Assembly (NCBI RefSeq): GCF_014784055.1
Contig: NZ_CP061813.1
Span: forward strand, 1,451,501 to 1,515,500
DNA from: Polaribacter haliotis
GTDB taxonomy: Bacteria; Bacteroidota; Bacteroidia; Flavobacteriales; Flavobacteriaceae
Reading direction: 5' to 3'
DNA length: 64,000 nt
Shown piece by piece: positions 41,532 through 51,513 of this stretch. Both the position numbers and the translations under genes were made by a program. Position 1 is the stretch's first letter, and the number at the start of each line of letters is the position of its first letter. The notes below the pieces were generated by a model. That model was not told the origin of the DNA, made no database searches, and saw only the letters and a list, made by a program, of their open reading frames with translations.

Positions 41532-43253
41532 TTATAATCTGCTTACACATCCTTTTGCCCAATCTTTAATTCTTGGCCCAAAACATTCTAAAATAGCATC
41601 TACTCCAATAACACTTCCTTTTGCCAATCTTCCTAAAACTGCTAAAGGAATCTCTTTTTTATCTGCATTTATAATAATTCCGTTTTTATTTGTATGCACT
41701 CCAAGTTTCGTATGAATTGGTTTTATAATATCATTTTTTAATAAATTTCGAATAATTGGAGCAGTAACATCTAATATTTCTGGCGCACTTAAAACACTAT
41801 TTATAATTGTATTTACAGTAATTTCTTTTCCGTTTTTAGAAAATTTCCATCCATTTTCTTTATGTTCAATTTTTGGATTCGCAGCAAAAGAGAAATCAAT
41901 AATTTCAGCTCTATGTAATGCTAGTAACTGTTGCATACTCTCAATTGGTGGCCCATACGAATATCGTTTTAATTGTTCATCTAATTTTATAACTTCGCTT
42001 ATAATCTCTTCAGTAACTTTAGCATGAGAAAAAGTCTTATACAAAATAGGTTGGCAATGACGCACAACTTGTCCCACACAGTAATCTAAAGAAATTTGTC
42101 TTTTTCCAATAGCCATTTCAACAAAAGAGGCAAGAATAGTAGCAGTATCTTGGCTAGAGTCTTCAATTAAATCGTGTTTATAAGAATCATCTTCTAGCAA
42201 AATGATAATTATTTTTTTTAGTCCTTTTTTATCAATATTTAAAGAAATCCTATTTTCTAAATTTAAATAAACTTCACTTCCAATTTCTGCAATAACTTCC
42301 ATTAAAAAAGAATTCCCATTGGTCTCCTTTTTTCCGTTAGCAACCCCTTTAATACTTTTCTTAAAAAATTTTAACTGTTTTTTAGAAGGTTTAAAAATCT
42401 CATCCATTTTTGCATGAATTGGTTTTGGTGCCATTGGCAAACCATTTAATGAATATGGAATAATTTTATGAGCAACATTACTGGAGGAAATAAATTCAGA
42501 TTCAAAAGTTTTTTTATTTAGGATTTTAAAGCGCCCACTTTTTTCTATGGTTAAAGCTCTTACTGCATCAATCATACTTAAACCTAAACCTCTAATTGCT
42601 ATGTTTGTTTCTGAAGTAATTTTATCGGAATTAATAATCTTTTTTAAAGGATATACTTGAGAGAAAGAAGTGTGTTTTCTGTTTAAAGATTGTACCTCAT
42701 AAGTTTCCACATCTTTATCAAACTTTGTTGTCTGATGTCCAATGGTTAATAAAACCTCATCGAAAATAAATATCTCTTTGTCTAAAGATGTTAAATTAAA
42801 TTTATCAGACTTAAAATCGACATTTACAATAACTGCTTTTAAAATTTTAATTTTATCGTGTGCTTTTAAAACTGAAATAATTGAATTTGCTCGCTCTATT
42901 AAATAACAACCTACTTTATTTCTTGGCGGAAATTTATCTGGAATTGTTTTCGATAAATTTTTATCTTTTTTAGGTAACCATTTTTTATAAGAAGGAAATG
43001 CAGGTATTTCAAAATCACTAAATTTTATCTTTTCTCTACCAGACAAATCTTTTAGTGCTCTTTCAGAAATATTTATCCAATTTACATTTGGCTGATTTAC
43101 ATTCCACACTTTTCCAGCTCCTAAATCTTCTTCATTTTCGAAAATAGTAATGGTTACATATTTATCTTTTTGTTCTTTCGATAACTTTATACACAAGCAT
43201 TCTAATGAATGTAAACCTCTTGGACCAAAACCTACAATTGCTAATTTTCTCAT
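41532..43253 (-). CDS. FAD/NAD(P)-binding oxidoreductase-like protein
   Basis: A 573-residue protein beginning with the dinucleotide motif AIVGFGPRGLHSLECL, followed by ITIFENEEDLGAGKVWN, which matches the FAD-NAD(P)-binding (NAD_binding_9) family. The NIAIRGLGLSMIDAVRAL segment is a second nucleotide site, and VLLTIGHQTT a further family stretch. The substrate is not known. Its ATG overlaps the stop of the gluzincin-like gene upstream (TAATG), so the pair is co-translated. It converges with the DNA-repair pair with only 7 bp between. Confidence 0.82.
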   Translation of the reverse strand: MRKLAIVGFGPRGLHSLECLCIKLSKEQKDKYVTITIFENEEDLGAGKVWNVNQPNVNWINISERALKDLSGREKIKFSDFEIPAFPSYKKWLPKKDKNLSKTIPDKFPPRNKVGCYLIERANSIISVLKAHDKIKILKAVIVNVDFKSDKFNLTSLDKEIFIFDEVLLTIGHQTTKFDKDVETYEVQSLNRKHTSFSQVYPLKKIINSDKITSETNIAIRGLGLSMIDAVRALTIEKSGRFKILNKKTFESEFISSSNVAHKIIPYSLNGLPMAPKPIHAKMDEIFKPSKKQLKFFKKSIKGVANGKKETNGNSFLMEVIAEIGSEVYLNLENRISLNIDKKGLKKIIIILLEDDSYKHDLIEDSSQDTATILASFVEMAIGKRQISLDYCVGQVVRHCQPILYKTFSHAKVTEEIISEVIKLDEQLKRYSYGPPIESMQQLLALHRAEIIDFSFAANPKIEHKENGWKFSKNGKEITVNTIINSVLSAPEILDVTAPIIRNLLKNDIIKPIHTKLGVHTNKNGIIINADKKEIPLAVLGRLAKGSVIGVDAILECFGPRIKDWAKGCVSRL

Positions 43254-43813
43254 TACTGTGTTGCTAATTCGTCTCTTTCTTTAATCAAAACCATAATTTC
43301 TTCTGGAGACAAATAATATCTTTTAATTCTATTTTTATAAGCTTCAGGAATATCTGCATTATTCAAAATAAAATCTTTTGTTTTTAAAATATACTCCTCC
43401 ATATTATGATTTACTGCAAAACTATCTGCAGCTCTTTCTGCTTCGATTATATGATTATCGGACAACAAATATTTAATTCCAAACCAAATTAAATTCAATT
43501 TATTTCGATGCTGATAATCCATAATATGCCCTAATTCATGCCCAATCCAACCAATAAAAATATCTTTAGGAATATCTATTGTAGAAAATTCTCTACCAGA
43601 AATCTTAAATTTTTCGCTAATTAAAATTAAGAATTTTCGATTCTTTTTCGTTTTAAAAAAACTATCGAAAGTAGGCCTTGCCTGCATTGTAGACTTTTTA
43701 ATGTTTTTTTTAAACTTAAATTCTATATGAATATTTTTTAACTGCGGATAATGTTGCAACGCAAATTCGACTTCTTCTTTTATATTTAATGGTATTATAT
43801 GTGTTTTAGACAT
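43253..43813 (-). CDS. Gluzincin-like putative metalloprotein
   Basis: This 186-residue protein has GHELGHIMDY with the HExxH pattern (His92, Glu93, His96) and, 30 residues on, EAERAADSFAV with a candidate third ligand Glu126 before AAD, an arrangement typical of gluzincin proteases of the M48 type. There is no signal peptide or membrane helix, so it would act in the cytosol. I cannot tell whether it is an active protease. It is translationally coupled to the FAD-binding gene. Confidence 0.75.
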   Translation of the reverse strand: MSKTHIIPLNIKEEVEFALQHYPQLKNIHIEFKFKKNIKKSTMQARPTFDSFFKTKKNRKFLILISEKFKISGREFSTIDIPKDIFIGWIGHELGHIMDYQHRNKLNLIWFGIKYLLSDNHIIEAERAADSFAVNHNMEEYILKTKDFILNNADIPEAYKNRIKRYYLSPEEIMVLIKERDELATQ

Positions 43814-43889
43814 GAATTTATTTCGATTTTTAACAATTTATATTCAATAAATATAGCGCATACAAACCTCTTATTTGTGCTTTTATGCT

Positions 43890-43897
43890 TAAATTTG
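43890..43897 (+). promoter_or_regulatory. -7 promoter box of ccsBA
   Basis: TAAATTTG (43890-43897) is a full TAnnTTTG match, with a predicted start about 25 bp before the ATG at 43926. No well-spaced -33 TTG was found. The divergent gluzincin-like gene starts at 43813, so this 112-bp gap serves both. Confidence 0.5.
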
Positions 43898-43925
43898 TAA
43901 CTCTTTTAAAAAGCATTTCATAAGG

Positions 43926-46900
43926 ATGAAAAATATATTCAATTTCCTATACTCTACTCGTTTAATGGCAGTTTTATTTATCTTATTTGCGACAGCAATG
44001 GGAATTGCCACATTTATCGAAAACGACTTTGGCACACAAACTTCTAAAGCACTTATTTACAATGCTTGGTGGTTCGAGTTAATTATGGTTTTCTTCGTAA
44101 TAAACTTCTTTGGAAATATTTTTAGATATCGTTTGTATAGAAAAGAAAAATGGGCTGTTTTAATGTTTCACGCTTCTTTTTTATTAATTTTAATTGGTGC
44201 TGGAATTACACGCTATATTGGTTATGAAGGAATTATGTTAATTGAAGAAGGGCAAACCACCAATAAATTCTTATCCGAAACCACCTATTTAAATGCCATT
44301 GTAGATGATGGTAATTTACAAAAACCAGAAATTAACGAACCAATAATGCTTTCTGCTTGGGGAAGTAATTCATGGTCGTATTCAGATTCTTTTAAGTCTA
44401 AAGAGAACAACATTGATTTCTCTTTCGAACTTGTAGATTATATTCCTTGGGCAGAGAAAAAATTAGTAGAAGACGAAAATGGAGAAGATCATTTATTTTT
44501 TGTAGAATCTTCAGAAGGAACACGTCACGAACATTGGATTAAAAAAGGAACTATACAAAATATTCATGGTATTTTAGTAAGCTTTGAAGCTGAAGAAAAA
44601 AATGCATCTATCCATTTTACCAAAGAAGATGGTGTTTTAAGAATGAGTTCTAAAGCAAATGGAGATTGGTTTAGAATGGCAGATCAAAAACGAGGAAATA
44701 TTGTAAAAGATTCTGTGCAAGACTTCCAATACCTAACATTACATAATATTGAGGATTTACAGTTTGTAATTCCAAGACCTGCAGAAAAAGGAATTATGAA
44801 AACCGTAAGTGGGCCAAAAGATGATAAAAAACAAGATTTAATTATTGTTGATGTTACTGCAAATAGCGAAACGAAAAGAGTAGAGCTTACAGGAGGTAAA
44901 TTTAATTCGGATGGTTCCAAAGAACTTGCAGTTGGTGGTTTAAATTTTAGAATGTTGTATGGTTCTAAAATATTAGAAACTCCTTTTAGTATAAAATTAA
45001 ATGATTTTCAACTAGAAAAATATCCAGGTTCCGAAAGTGCTGCTGCTTATGCAAGCGAAGTTACAGTTATCGATACAGAAGAAACTTTCGATTACCGTAT
45101 TTTTATGAATCATATTTTAGACCATAAAGGTTTTAAATTCTTTCAAGCAAGTTACGATTTGTCTGATGGTAAAGAAGAAACACACCTTTCTGTAAACCAC
45201 GATTTCTTAGGAACTTTTGTTACTTACTTAGGGTATTCTTTATTATATACAGGATTAATTTGTATTCTTTTTGCGAAAAATACGCGTTTCGACGATTTGA
45301 AAAAAGGACTTACAAAAATTAGAAAGAAGAAGTTAACTTTATCGATTTTCGCGGCAGTTTTATTGAGTATTTCTGGATTTTCTCAACATGACGACCATAA
45401 AACAAATAAATTATCTACCCAGCAAATAGATTCTATTTTAAAAGCTAACTTGGTAGATGCAAAACATGCAGAAAGTTTTAATAAATTAGTTATACAAGAT
45501 GCTGGTGGTAGAATGAAACCTGCACATACTTTTGCATCGGAATTGGTTAGAAAAGTAAGCCAAACAAGTAAATTTAAAGATATGGATCCTAGTCAGGTTT
45601 TATTATCTATTATCGAAAATCCATATTTATGGTACGAAGTTCCTGTAATTTATTTAGAAAAAGGAAATACAGAAATTAGAGAGTTTATTAGGGTAGATAA
45701 AGATGCTGAATATGCAAGTTTGTCTGACTTTATTGTACCAAATACTGGTGAATATAAAATTCGAGAAAAAATTGCAGAAGCTCAAAAGAAAAAGGTAAAA
45801 AATAAATTTGAAAAAGATCTTATAAAAATTGATAGAAGAATTGGTTTATTATATAGCGCTATTGGTGGTGGAATTTTAAAAATTTATCCAATTCCAAATG
45901 ACGATAATAACAAATGGGTTTCCAGACCAGAAAGCTCTCAAGCAAATTTTAAAGGAACCGATTCTGTTTTTGTTCGACAATCTTTACCTGTTTACATCCA
46001 GTTTTTACAACAAGCGAAGCAAACAAACGATTATACTGAAGCTAATAAGATTTTAGACGGAATTAAAAAGTTTCAGAAAAAATTTGGGGCAGACATTTAT
46101 CCTTCAGAAAGTAAAATAGGTTTAGAGATTGGTTATAATAAAGTGCAACCTTTTCAAAAATTGGCAACCTATTATGGTTTTGTTAGTTTATTTCTAATTG
46201 TATTTGTGATTTGGCAAATTTTTAATTCTAAAAAATGGATTAATACTATTGTTAAAGTATTAATCGCAATTACGGTTGCATTATTTATATTCCATACATT
46301 AGGTTTAATTTCACGTTGGTACATTAGTGGAAATGCACCTTGGAGTAATGCTTATGAATCCATAATATTTGTTGCTTGGGCAACCATGTTGTTTGGTCTT
46401 TTTATGGGAAGAAAATCTGCGTTAACCATTACAGCAACTGCATTTTTGGTGGCAATTACACTTGGATTTGCACATCAAAACTGGTTAGACCCAGAAATTG
46501 CAAATTTACAACCTGTTTTAAATTCTTGGTGGCTTTTAGTGCATACTTCTATTATTGTAGCTAGTTATGGTCCACTTTCACTAGGGATGATTTTAGGAAT
46601 TTTCGCACTCTTTTTAATGATTTTTACCAATGAAAAGAATAAAAAGAAAATGGATTTAAACATTAAAGAAATTACTATTATTAATGAAATGGCAGTTACT
46701 GTTGGTTTAGTAATGTTAGCTATTGGTAACTTTTTAGGCGGCATGTGGGCTAATGAAAGCTGGGGTCGTTATTGGGGTTGGGATCCAAAAGAAACTTGGG
46801 CATTAATTTCTATTATGGTATATGCTTTTGTTTTACATATGCGTTTAATTCCGGGTTTACGTGGTAGATATACTTTTAATTTATGGTCCATAATTGCATA

Positions 46901-47072
46901 TGCATCTATTATGATGACGTATTTTGGTGTTAATTTCTATTTATCTGGGTTACATTCTTATGCAAGTGGAGATCGAGTTATAACCCCATCCTCTGCATAT
47001 TACTCAGTAGGTTTTGTTACTATTTTAGGAATTTTAGCTTGGTTTAAATACCGTAAATATTATAAAAAATAA
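43926..47072 (+). CDS. Fused cytochrome c maturation protein CcsBA (ResB-CcsA)
   Basis: A 1048-residue membrane protein. The N-terminal ResB/CcsB part has membrane helices at about 10-28, 44-62, 80-98 and 420-440 and a long soluble region. The C-terminal CcsA part (about 760-1048) carries several helices and the haem-handling WGRYWGWDPKETWALI motif. A signal-like AAVLLSISGFSQHDDH segment lies at the junction (about 480-500). The protein exports haem and attaches it to c-type cytochromes (system II). Fusion of both parts is common in Bacteroidota. Confidence 0.93.
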   Translation: MKNIFNFLYSTRLMAVLFILFATAMGIATFIENDFGTQTSKALIYNAWWFELIMVFFVINFFGNIFRYRLYRKEKWAVLMFHASFLLILIGAGITRYIGYEGIMLIEEGQTTNKFLSETTYLNAIVDDGNLQKPEINEPIMLSAWGSNSWSYSDSFKSKENNIDFSFELVDYIPWAEKKLVEDENGEDHLFFVESSEGTRHEHWIKKGTIQNIHGILVSFEAEEKNASIHFTKEDGVLRMSSKANGDWFRMADQKRGNIVKDSVQDFQYLTLHNIEDLQFVIPRPAEKGIMKTVSGPKDDKKQDLIIVDVTANSETKRVELTGGKFNSDGSKELAVGGLNFRMLYGSKILETPFSIKLNDFQLEKYPGSESAAAYASEVTVIDTEETFDYRIFMNHILDHKGFKFFQASYDLSDGKEETHLSVNHDFLGTFVTYLGYSLLYTGLICILFAKNTRFDDLKKGLTKIRKKKLTLSIFAAVLLSISGFSQHDDHKTNKLSTQQIDSILKANLVDAKHAESFNKLVIQDAGGRMKPAHTFASELVRKVSQTSKFKDMDPSQVLLSIIENPYLWYEVPVIYLEKGNTEIREFIRVDKDAEYASLSDFIVPNTGEYKIREKIAEAQKKKVKNKFEKDLIKIDRRIGLLYSAIGGGILKIYPIPNDDNNKWVSRPESSQANFKGTDSVFVRQSLPVYIQFLQQAKQTNDYTEANKILDGIKKFQKKFGADIYPSESKIGLEIGYNKVQPFQKLATYYGFVSLFLIVFVIWQIFNSKKWINTIVKVLIAITVALFIFHTLGLISRWYISGNAPWSNAYESIIFVAWATMLFGLFMGRKSALTITATAFLVAITLGFAHQNWLDPEIANLQPVLNSWWLLVHTSIIVASYGPLSLGMILGIFALFLMIFTNEKNKKKMDLNIKEITIINEMAVTVGLVMLAIGNFLGGMWANESWGRYWGWDPKETWALISIMVYAFVLHMRLIPGLRGRYTFNLWSIIAYASIMMTYFGVNFYLSGLHSYASGDRVITPSSAYYSVGFVTILGILAWFKYRKYYKK

Positions 47073-47100
47073 TTTCTTTAATTCGTAGATTCTTTCTTGT

Positions 47101-47149
47101 AAGGTTTTACAAACCTTGTAGGTATTTATAATCAAAAAATGTACTTTTG
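47101..47149 (+). promoter_or_regulatory. Inverted repeat and promoter upstream of the TPR-like membrane protein
   Basis: AAGGTTT (47101-47107) and AAACCTT (47111-47117) form a short palindrome, followed by the perfect -7 box TACTTTTG (47142-47149). The 5' region up to the ATG at 47208 also holds an imperfect hairpin (CTCTCGAA with TTCGAAGAG), which may affect mRNA start or stability. Confidence 0.55.
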
Positions 47150-47207
47150 CTTTTCAATTTAAAATAACCTCTCGAATACGTTCGAAGAGACTAATAAAAA
47201 AATAAAA

Positions 47208-47723
47208 ATGTTCCATAAAAATATAAAATTAATTTTAGCAGGTTTAATTACAGTTTGGTCTATATATCAATTTAGTCAAGGAAATATAATGAATGGTATT
47301 TCCATCTTATTATTAGCTGGGATTTTCGTTTTATTCTATTTTAAAAATGAATTTATCTTACTTGCTTTTTTACAGTTAAGAAAGCAAAATTTCGAAGGAA
47401 CTAAAAAATGGTTAGATTATATTAAAAATCCTGAAGCAGCTTTAACAGTGAAACAACAAGGTTACTTTAACTATTTACATGGAATTATGTTAAGCCAAAC
47501 AAATATTACGCAAGCTGAAAAATTCTTAAGAAAGGCTGTAAAATTAGGATTGGCAATGGATCATGATTTGGCAATGGCCAAATTACAATTGGCAGGAATT
47601 GCTATGACTAAAAGACGTAAACGTGAGGCAATAAATTTAATGGCAGAAGCTAAAAAATTAGACAAACACGGAATGTTAAAAGAACAAATGACAATGATGA
47701 AACAACAAATGAAAAAGATTTAA
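47208..47723 (+). CDS. Membrane-anchored TPR-like protein
   Basis: This 171-residue protein has two N-terminal membrane helices (about 7-25 and 30-52) and a helical soluble tail with TPR-like spacing: KKWLDYIKNPEAALTVKQQGYFNYLHGIMLSQTNITQAEKFLRKAVKLGLAMDHDLAMAKLQLAGIAMTKRRKREAINLMAEAKKL described here by its features: repeated A-x-L/G-x-Y/A positions, then a Met/Gln-rich end. No catalytic motif. A strong terminator follows. Confidence 0.72.
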   Translation: MFHKNIKLILAGLITVWSIYQFSQGNIMNGISILLLAGIFVLFYFKNEFILLAFLQLRKQNFEGTKKWLDYIKNPEAALTVKQQGYFNYLHGIMLSQTNITQAEKFLRKAVKLGLAMDHDLAMAKLQLAGIAMTKRRKREAINLMAEAKKLDKHGMLKEQMTMMKQQMKKI

Positions 47724-47743
47724 ATCTTTTTATTCATAAACAT

Positions 47744-47781
47744 AAAAAATCCGCTGTAAATAATTTTACAGCGGATTTTTT
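47744..47781. terminator. Bidirectional terminator
   Basis: A 17-bp stem (ATCCGCTGTAAA with TTTACAGCGGAT, A/T extended on both sides) with a 4-nt loop. It lies between convergent genes and has T runs on both strands, so it can end both transcripts. Confidence 0.95.
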
Positions 47782-47829
47782 ATTTTAATATTATAACAGA
47801 GCTTGCTCGTTTGTTTTATGCTTGTATTA

Positions 47830-49476
47830 TTAATCTATCCTCGTTAAAGTTAAATCAGGATTATACTTTACAATAAACAAACCTTTGTTTTCTGTTATTT
47901 TGAACAACTTGTTTGTATAATCGAACTTGCTTTCTACTCTATAAGAATATCCTTCATCGAAAGTAGATTTTAAGCTTTTTCCTGATGCCAAACGCATTAG
48001 AACATCATAAGTAACATCGAAACCTCTAGTTGCATAATAAGATGGTAAAACGCCATTTTTCTCCAAATATTTATTGTTGAAGTTTATAGATTTAAAAGAA
48101 TCTTCTCTAACAAATTCGTCACTTACATATGTAAAACCAATTTTCGCTAATTTAAAATTATCTACTTTATTAAAAGCACTTACTTTATCAAAAGTAAAAA
48201 CACGAACAGTTACATCTTCAGGTAAACTAATTAAACTGTTTATAGCACTTGCTACAATTACATTATCGTCTGTTGTTAAAACAACCAAATTATTCATATT
48301 TGGTTTTAAAACATCTGTAAACTTACTTCTTTTAATGTAACCTTTTTGAGGAGTAATTACAGCTACAGAGTTAATAGAATCGTGCTTTTCTAATTCATTT
48401 TGAATCTGTTTTGCATTAAGATTAGATTCTGCTTCTCCATCTCCAACTAAAATAATATTTCCATCATGAAAATTATTTGTAATGTGTTCGAGTAATTTTT
48501 CTCTAAACAACTTTTTATTAGGAGATGTTTTTACAAGTCTTTTAGATGTAAAGGTAGATTGCTTTGAAGAGTAAAAAGGAAAAACTATTGGTGTTTTAAT
48601 TTTCTCTGCTAAGAACTGGGCTTCTTCAGAGTATAAAGGGCCAATAATAACATCGTTATCATCTAAATCTTTTTCTGCAACTATACTTCTAATTCTTGTA
48701 CTATTAGATTCTGTATCGTAAACATCTAAACGAATATTAACACCTTGCTTTCTTAAAGAGTCTACTGCGATTTCTACTCCCATGTAAAACTCAGCTACTA
48801 TGTTTGCCAATTTACTATTGCCAAAAATTTGAGTTCGAGTTAAAGAATCTAATTCTTTTGCTCTAAAAGGCAACATTAATGCTGCTTTTATAGAAACTCC
48901 ATCTTCAATTTCGTCTACATATAAAAAATCTTCTTCATCAAAAACCTCTTCTAATTTTTTAATTTTTATAATCTGCTGTAATTTTAATCCTTCAGACAAT
49001 TCAGGATTTAAAGCAATTAAATCTTCCCTAGAAACATCGTAGAATCTTGTTAAGCTGTAAAAAGTATCTCCTTTTTTAACTTCATGTATTTTATACTCCT
49101 TCTCTAACGCTTCAATTAATTCGGTTTTTTGACGCTCTTTATCAGTTATTATATCTTTGCTTACAGAGTTATCATCTTCAATATTATTGTTCTCCTTTGT
49201 TTTATCTTTCTCAGTAGCAACATCCTTTTTAGGATTTTCACTTTTAAGAGTTTGCATCTTTTTGTTCGGAATAATAATAACCGTGTTTTCTTCGGGTTTC
49301 TTATCTACATCAGGATTTAAACGATACAAATCTCTAGCAGACATGTCCAATTTCTTAGCAATTTCTGTAATCGTTTCTCCTTTTTTGACTTTGTACTGAA
49401 TGTACTTTTTTTGTTGACCGCAAGAAACAGTAAACGTTAAAATACACAGAAAAATAAAAAATTTTAAATGTTTCAT
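47830..49476 (-). CDS. LysM lipoprotein with periplasmic-binding-protein-like domain
   Basis: A 548-residue lipoprotein: the signal MKHLKFFIFLCILTFTVSC ends in a lipobox Cys19. Two LysM peptidoglycan-binding domains follow (about 25-70: YKVKKGETITEIAKKLDMSARDLYRLNP; about 130-180: HEVKKGDTFYSLTRFYDVSREDLIALNPEL). Residues 190-548 resemble a type I periplasmic-binding domain (ALMLPF, VEFYMGVEIAVDSL, DNDVIIGPLYSEEAQFLAEKIKTPIVFP). ATG 49476 is preferred since an earlier Met runs into guaA. Often found beside guaA in flavobacteria; the function is probably cell-wall-linked. Confidence 0.88.
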   Translation of the reverse strand: MKHLKFFIFLCILTFTVSCGQQKKYIQYKVKKGETITEIAKKLDMSARDLYRLNPDVDKKPEENTVIIIPNKKMQTLKSENPKKDVATEKDKTKENNNIEDDNSVSKDIITDKERQKTELIEALEKEYKIHEVKKGDTFYSLTRFYDVSREDLIALNPELSEGLKLQQIIKIKKLEEVFDEEDFLYVDEIEDGVSIKAALMLPFRAKELDSLTRTQIFGNSKLANIVAEFYMGVEIAVDSLRKQGVNIRLDVYDTESNSTRIRSIVAEKDLDDNDVIIGPLYSEEAQFLAEKIKTPIVFPFYSSKQSTFTSKRLVKTSPNKKLFREKLLEHITNNFHDGNIILVGDGEAESNLNAKQIQNELEKHDSINSVAVITPQKGYIKRSKFTDVLKPNMNNLVVLTTDDNVIVASAINSLISLPEDVTVRVFTFDKVSAFNKVDNFKLAKIGFTYVSDEFVREDSFKSINFNNKYLEKNGVLPSYYATRGFDVTYDVLMRLASGKSLKSTFDEGYSYRVESKFDYTNKLFKITENKGLFIVKYNPDLTLTRID

Positions 49477-49481
49477 ATGTT

Positions 49482-51017
49482 CTATTCCCATTCTATAGTT
49501 GCAGGTGGTTTTGAGCTGATATCATATACTACTCTATTAACGCCTTTTACTTGATTTATTATCTTATTTGAAGTTTTTTGTAAAAATTCGTAAGGTAAGT
49601 TTACCCAATCTGCAGTCATTCCATCAGTGCTTTCTACAGCTCTTAAAGCAACCACTTTTTCGTAAGTTCTTTCATCTCCCATAACTCCAACAGAATTTAC
49701 AGGCAATAACATTGCACCTGCTTGCCAAACACTGTCATACAAACCATCTTCTCTTAATCCATTGATAAATATAGCATCTACTTCTTGCAAAATACGAACT
49801 TTTTCAGGAGTAATATCGCTTAATATACGAATTGCTAAACCAGGTCCAGGAAAAGGATGACGTCCTAATAAATCTGGATCTAATCCCATAGAAGCTCCTA
49901 CTCTTCTTACTTCGTCTTTAAATATCATTTTTAAAGGTTCTACGATTTTCAATTTCATGAAATCTGGTAAACCTCCTACATTATGATGGCTTTTAATAGT
50001 CGCAGATGGACCTCCATTTACAGAAACAGATTCTATTACATCTGGATAGATAGTTCCTTGTGCCAACCAAGTTACGTCTTTTATTTGATGGGCTTCATCG
50101 TCGAAAACTTCTATAAATGCATTTCCAATTGCCTTTCTTTTCTTTTCTGGATCTACTAAACCTGCCAAAGCTGTTAAAAAACGTTCAGATGCATCTACAC
50201 CTTTTACGTTTAATCCCATTCCTTCATATTGCGCTAAAACACTGTCGAATTCATTTTTTCTAAGCAAACCGTTGTTTACGAAAATACAATACAAGTTTTT
50301 ACCAATTGCTTTGTGTAATAAAACTGCAGCTACTGTAGAATCTACACCTCCTGAAAGCCCTAAAACTACTTTATCGTTTCCTACTTGTTTTTGAATTGCT
50401 GCAACTGTACTTTCTACGAAAGAATCTGCAGTCCAAGTTTGTGCAACTCCTGCAATTTTAACTAAAAAATTTTCTAACAATTGTTTTCCATCTGAAGAAT
50501 GATACACTTCTGGATGAAACTGAATTGCATAGGTTTCTTCTCCTTCAATTTTATAAGCAGCATTTTCTACATCTGCTGTACTTGCTAACCTTACTCCATT
50601 TGTAGGTAACTCTTTAATGGTATCTGAATGGCTCATCCAAACTTGACTTCCTTCAGAAATATTTTCAAAGAAAACCTCATCATTTTTAATAAATGATAAA
50701 TTTGCTCTACCATATTCTCTCGTATTTGAAGGTGCTACTTTTCCGCCAGAAAAATGCGCCAAATATTGTGCTCCATAACAGACAGCCAATACTGGTTTTT
50801 TTCCTCTAATCTCAGATAAATCTGGATGTAAAACGTTTTCTCCTCTTACGGAATTTGGACTTCCAGATAAGATAACAGCTTTAAATTCTGAAGCGTTTTT
50901 TGGTGGATTGTTATAAGGATGAATTTCACAGTAAATGTTTAATTCTCTTACTCTTCTCGCAATTAATTGAGTGTATTGCGAACCGAAATCTAATATAAGT
51001 ACGTTGTGTTGTTGCAT
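49482..51017 (-). CDS. guaA: GMP synthase (glutamine-hydrolysing)
   Basis: This 511-residue enzyme converts XMP to GMP. The class I amidotransferase (1-190) shows [35 protein letters not shown] with the nucleophile Cys, and [10 protein letters not shown]. The ATP-PPase domain has [18 protein letters not shown], and the C-terminal dimerisation domain ends [11 protein letters not shown] 51017 is chosen; TTG 51023 lies inside the -7 box. Confidence 0.97.
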   Translation of the reverse strand: MQQHNVLILDFGSQYTQLIARRVRELNIYCEIHPYNNPPKNASEFKAVILSGSPNSVRGENVLHPDLSEIRGKKPVLAVCYGAQYLAHFSGGKVAPSNTREYGRANLSFIKNDEVFFENISEGSQVWMSHSDTIKELPTNGVRLASTADVENAAYKIEGEETYAIQFHPEVYHSSDGKQLLENFLVKIAGVAQTWTADSFVESTVAAIQKQVGNDKVVLGLSGGVDSTVAAVLLHKAIGKNLYCIFVNNGLLRKNEFDSVLAQYEGMGLNVKGVDASERFLTALAGLVDPEKKRKAIGNAFIEVFDDEAHQIKDVTWLAQGTIYPDVIESVSVNGGPSATIKSHHNVGGLPDFMKLKIVEPLKMIFKDEVRRVGASMGLDPDLLGRHPFPGPGLAIRILSDITPEKVRILQEVDAIFINGLREDGLYDSVWQAGAMLLPVNSVGVMGDERTYEKVVALRAVESTDGMTADWVNLPYEFLQKTSNKIINQVKGVNRVVYDISSKPPATIEWE

Positions 51018-51020
51018 GCG

Positions 51021-51028
51021 CAAAAATA
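51021..51028 (-). promoter_or_regulatory. -7 promoter box of guaA (minus strand)
   Basis: On the minus strand TATTTTTG (51028-51021) is a complete TAnnTTTG match. With the last G at -4 the transcript begins exactly at the A of the guaA ATG (51017), so the mRNA is probably leaderless. Confidence 0.65.
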
Positions 51029-51089
51029 ATATATTGATTTGGAATGAAAAGCAAACTTTGTAAAGTATTTTTACAAAAAAAACTAAAAT

Positions 51090-51503
51090 TTAAGAACCAA
51101 AATTATCAATATCATTTTTAATTTTATCTTCTGTTGGATGTAATAACGATAAGTACAGAATAATTAATATACCAAATATTAAAAAAATTTTATTTAAAAT
51201 TAATATAGCAAAAGCAGCATACTCTAATATTGCCCAACGTATTATTGATGCACTCTGATATTCAACCATATTATCTTCTAAGTTTTTTTTTGAACTTATA
51301 TTTTGTAATTTTTTTTTATATAAATAATTGCTAAGAACATAAGCTATTAAAGGGATTAGTAAATAAATTACAGAAGAAGAATTTATGCTTGGTATTTTTA
51401 GAAAATCAAAAGATTTTAAATCTCCAATAATAAAGTAACCAAGTAACACCCCTAAACAAAGTGCTAAGTGGATTATTTTAATAACTTTTAATTTTTCTTT
51501 CAA
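51090..51503 (-). CDS. Uncharacterised four-helix membrane protein
   Basis: A 137-residue protein with four hydrophobic helices (about 10-27, 43-62, 87-104 and 106-124) and a basic loop KKKLQNISSKK between helices 2 and 3. The segment EYQSASIIRWAILEYAAFAILI and the SLLHPTEDKIKNDI end are typical of a flavobacterial membrane-protein family of unknown role. It lies 10 bp downstream of the FabH-like gene and may be co-transcribed. Confidence 0.8.
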   Translation of the reverse strand: MKEKLKVIKIIHLALCLGVLLGYFIIGDLKSFDFLKIPSINSSSVIYLLIPLIAYVLSNYLYKKKLQNISSKKNLEDNMVEYQSASIIRWAILEYAAFAILILNKIFLIFGILIILYLSLLHPTEDKIKNDIDNFGS

Positions 51504-51513
51504 TTATACTATT

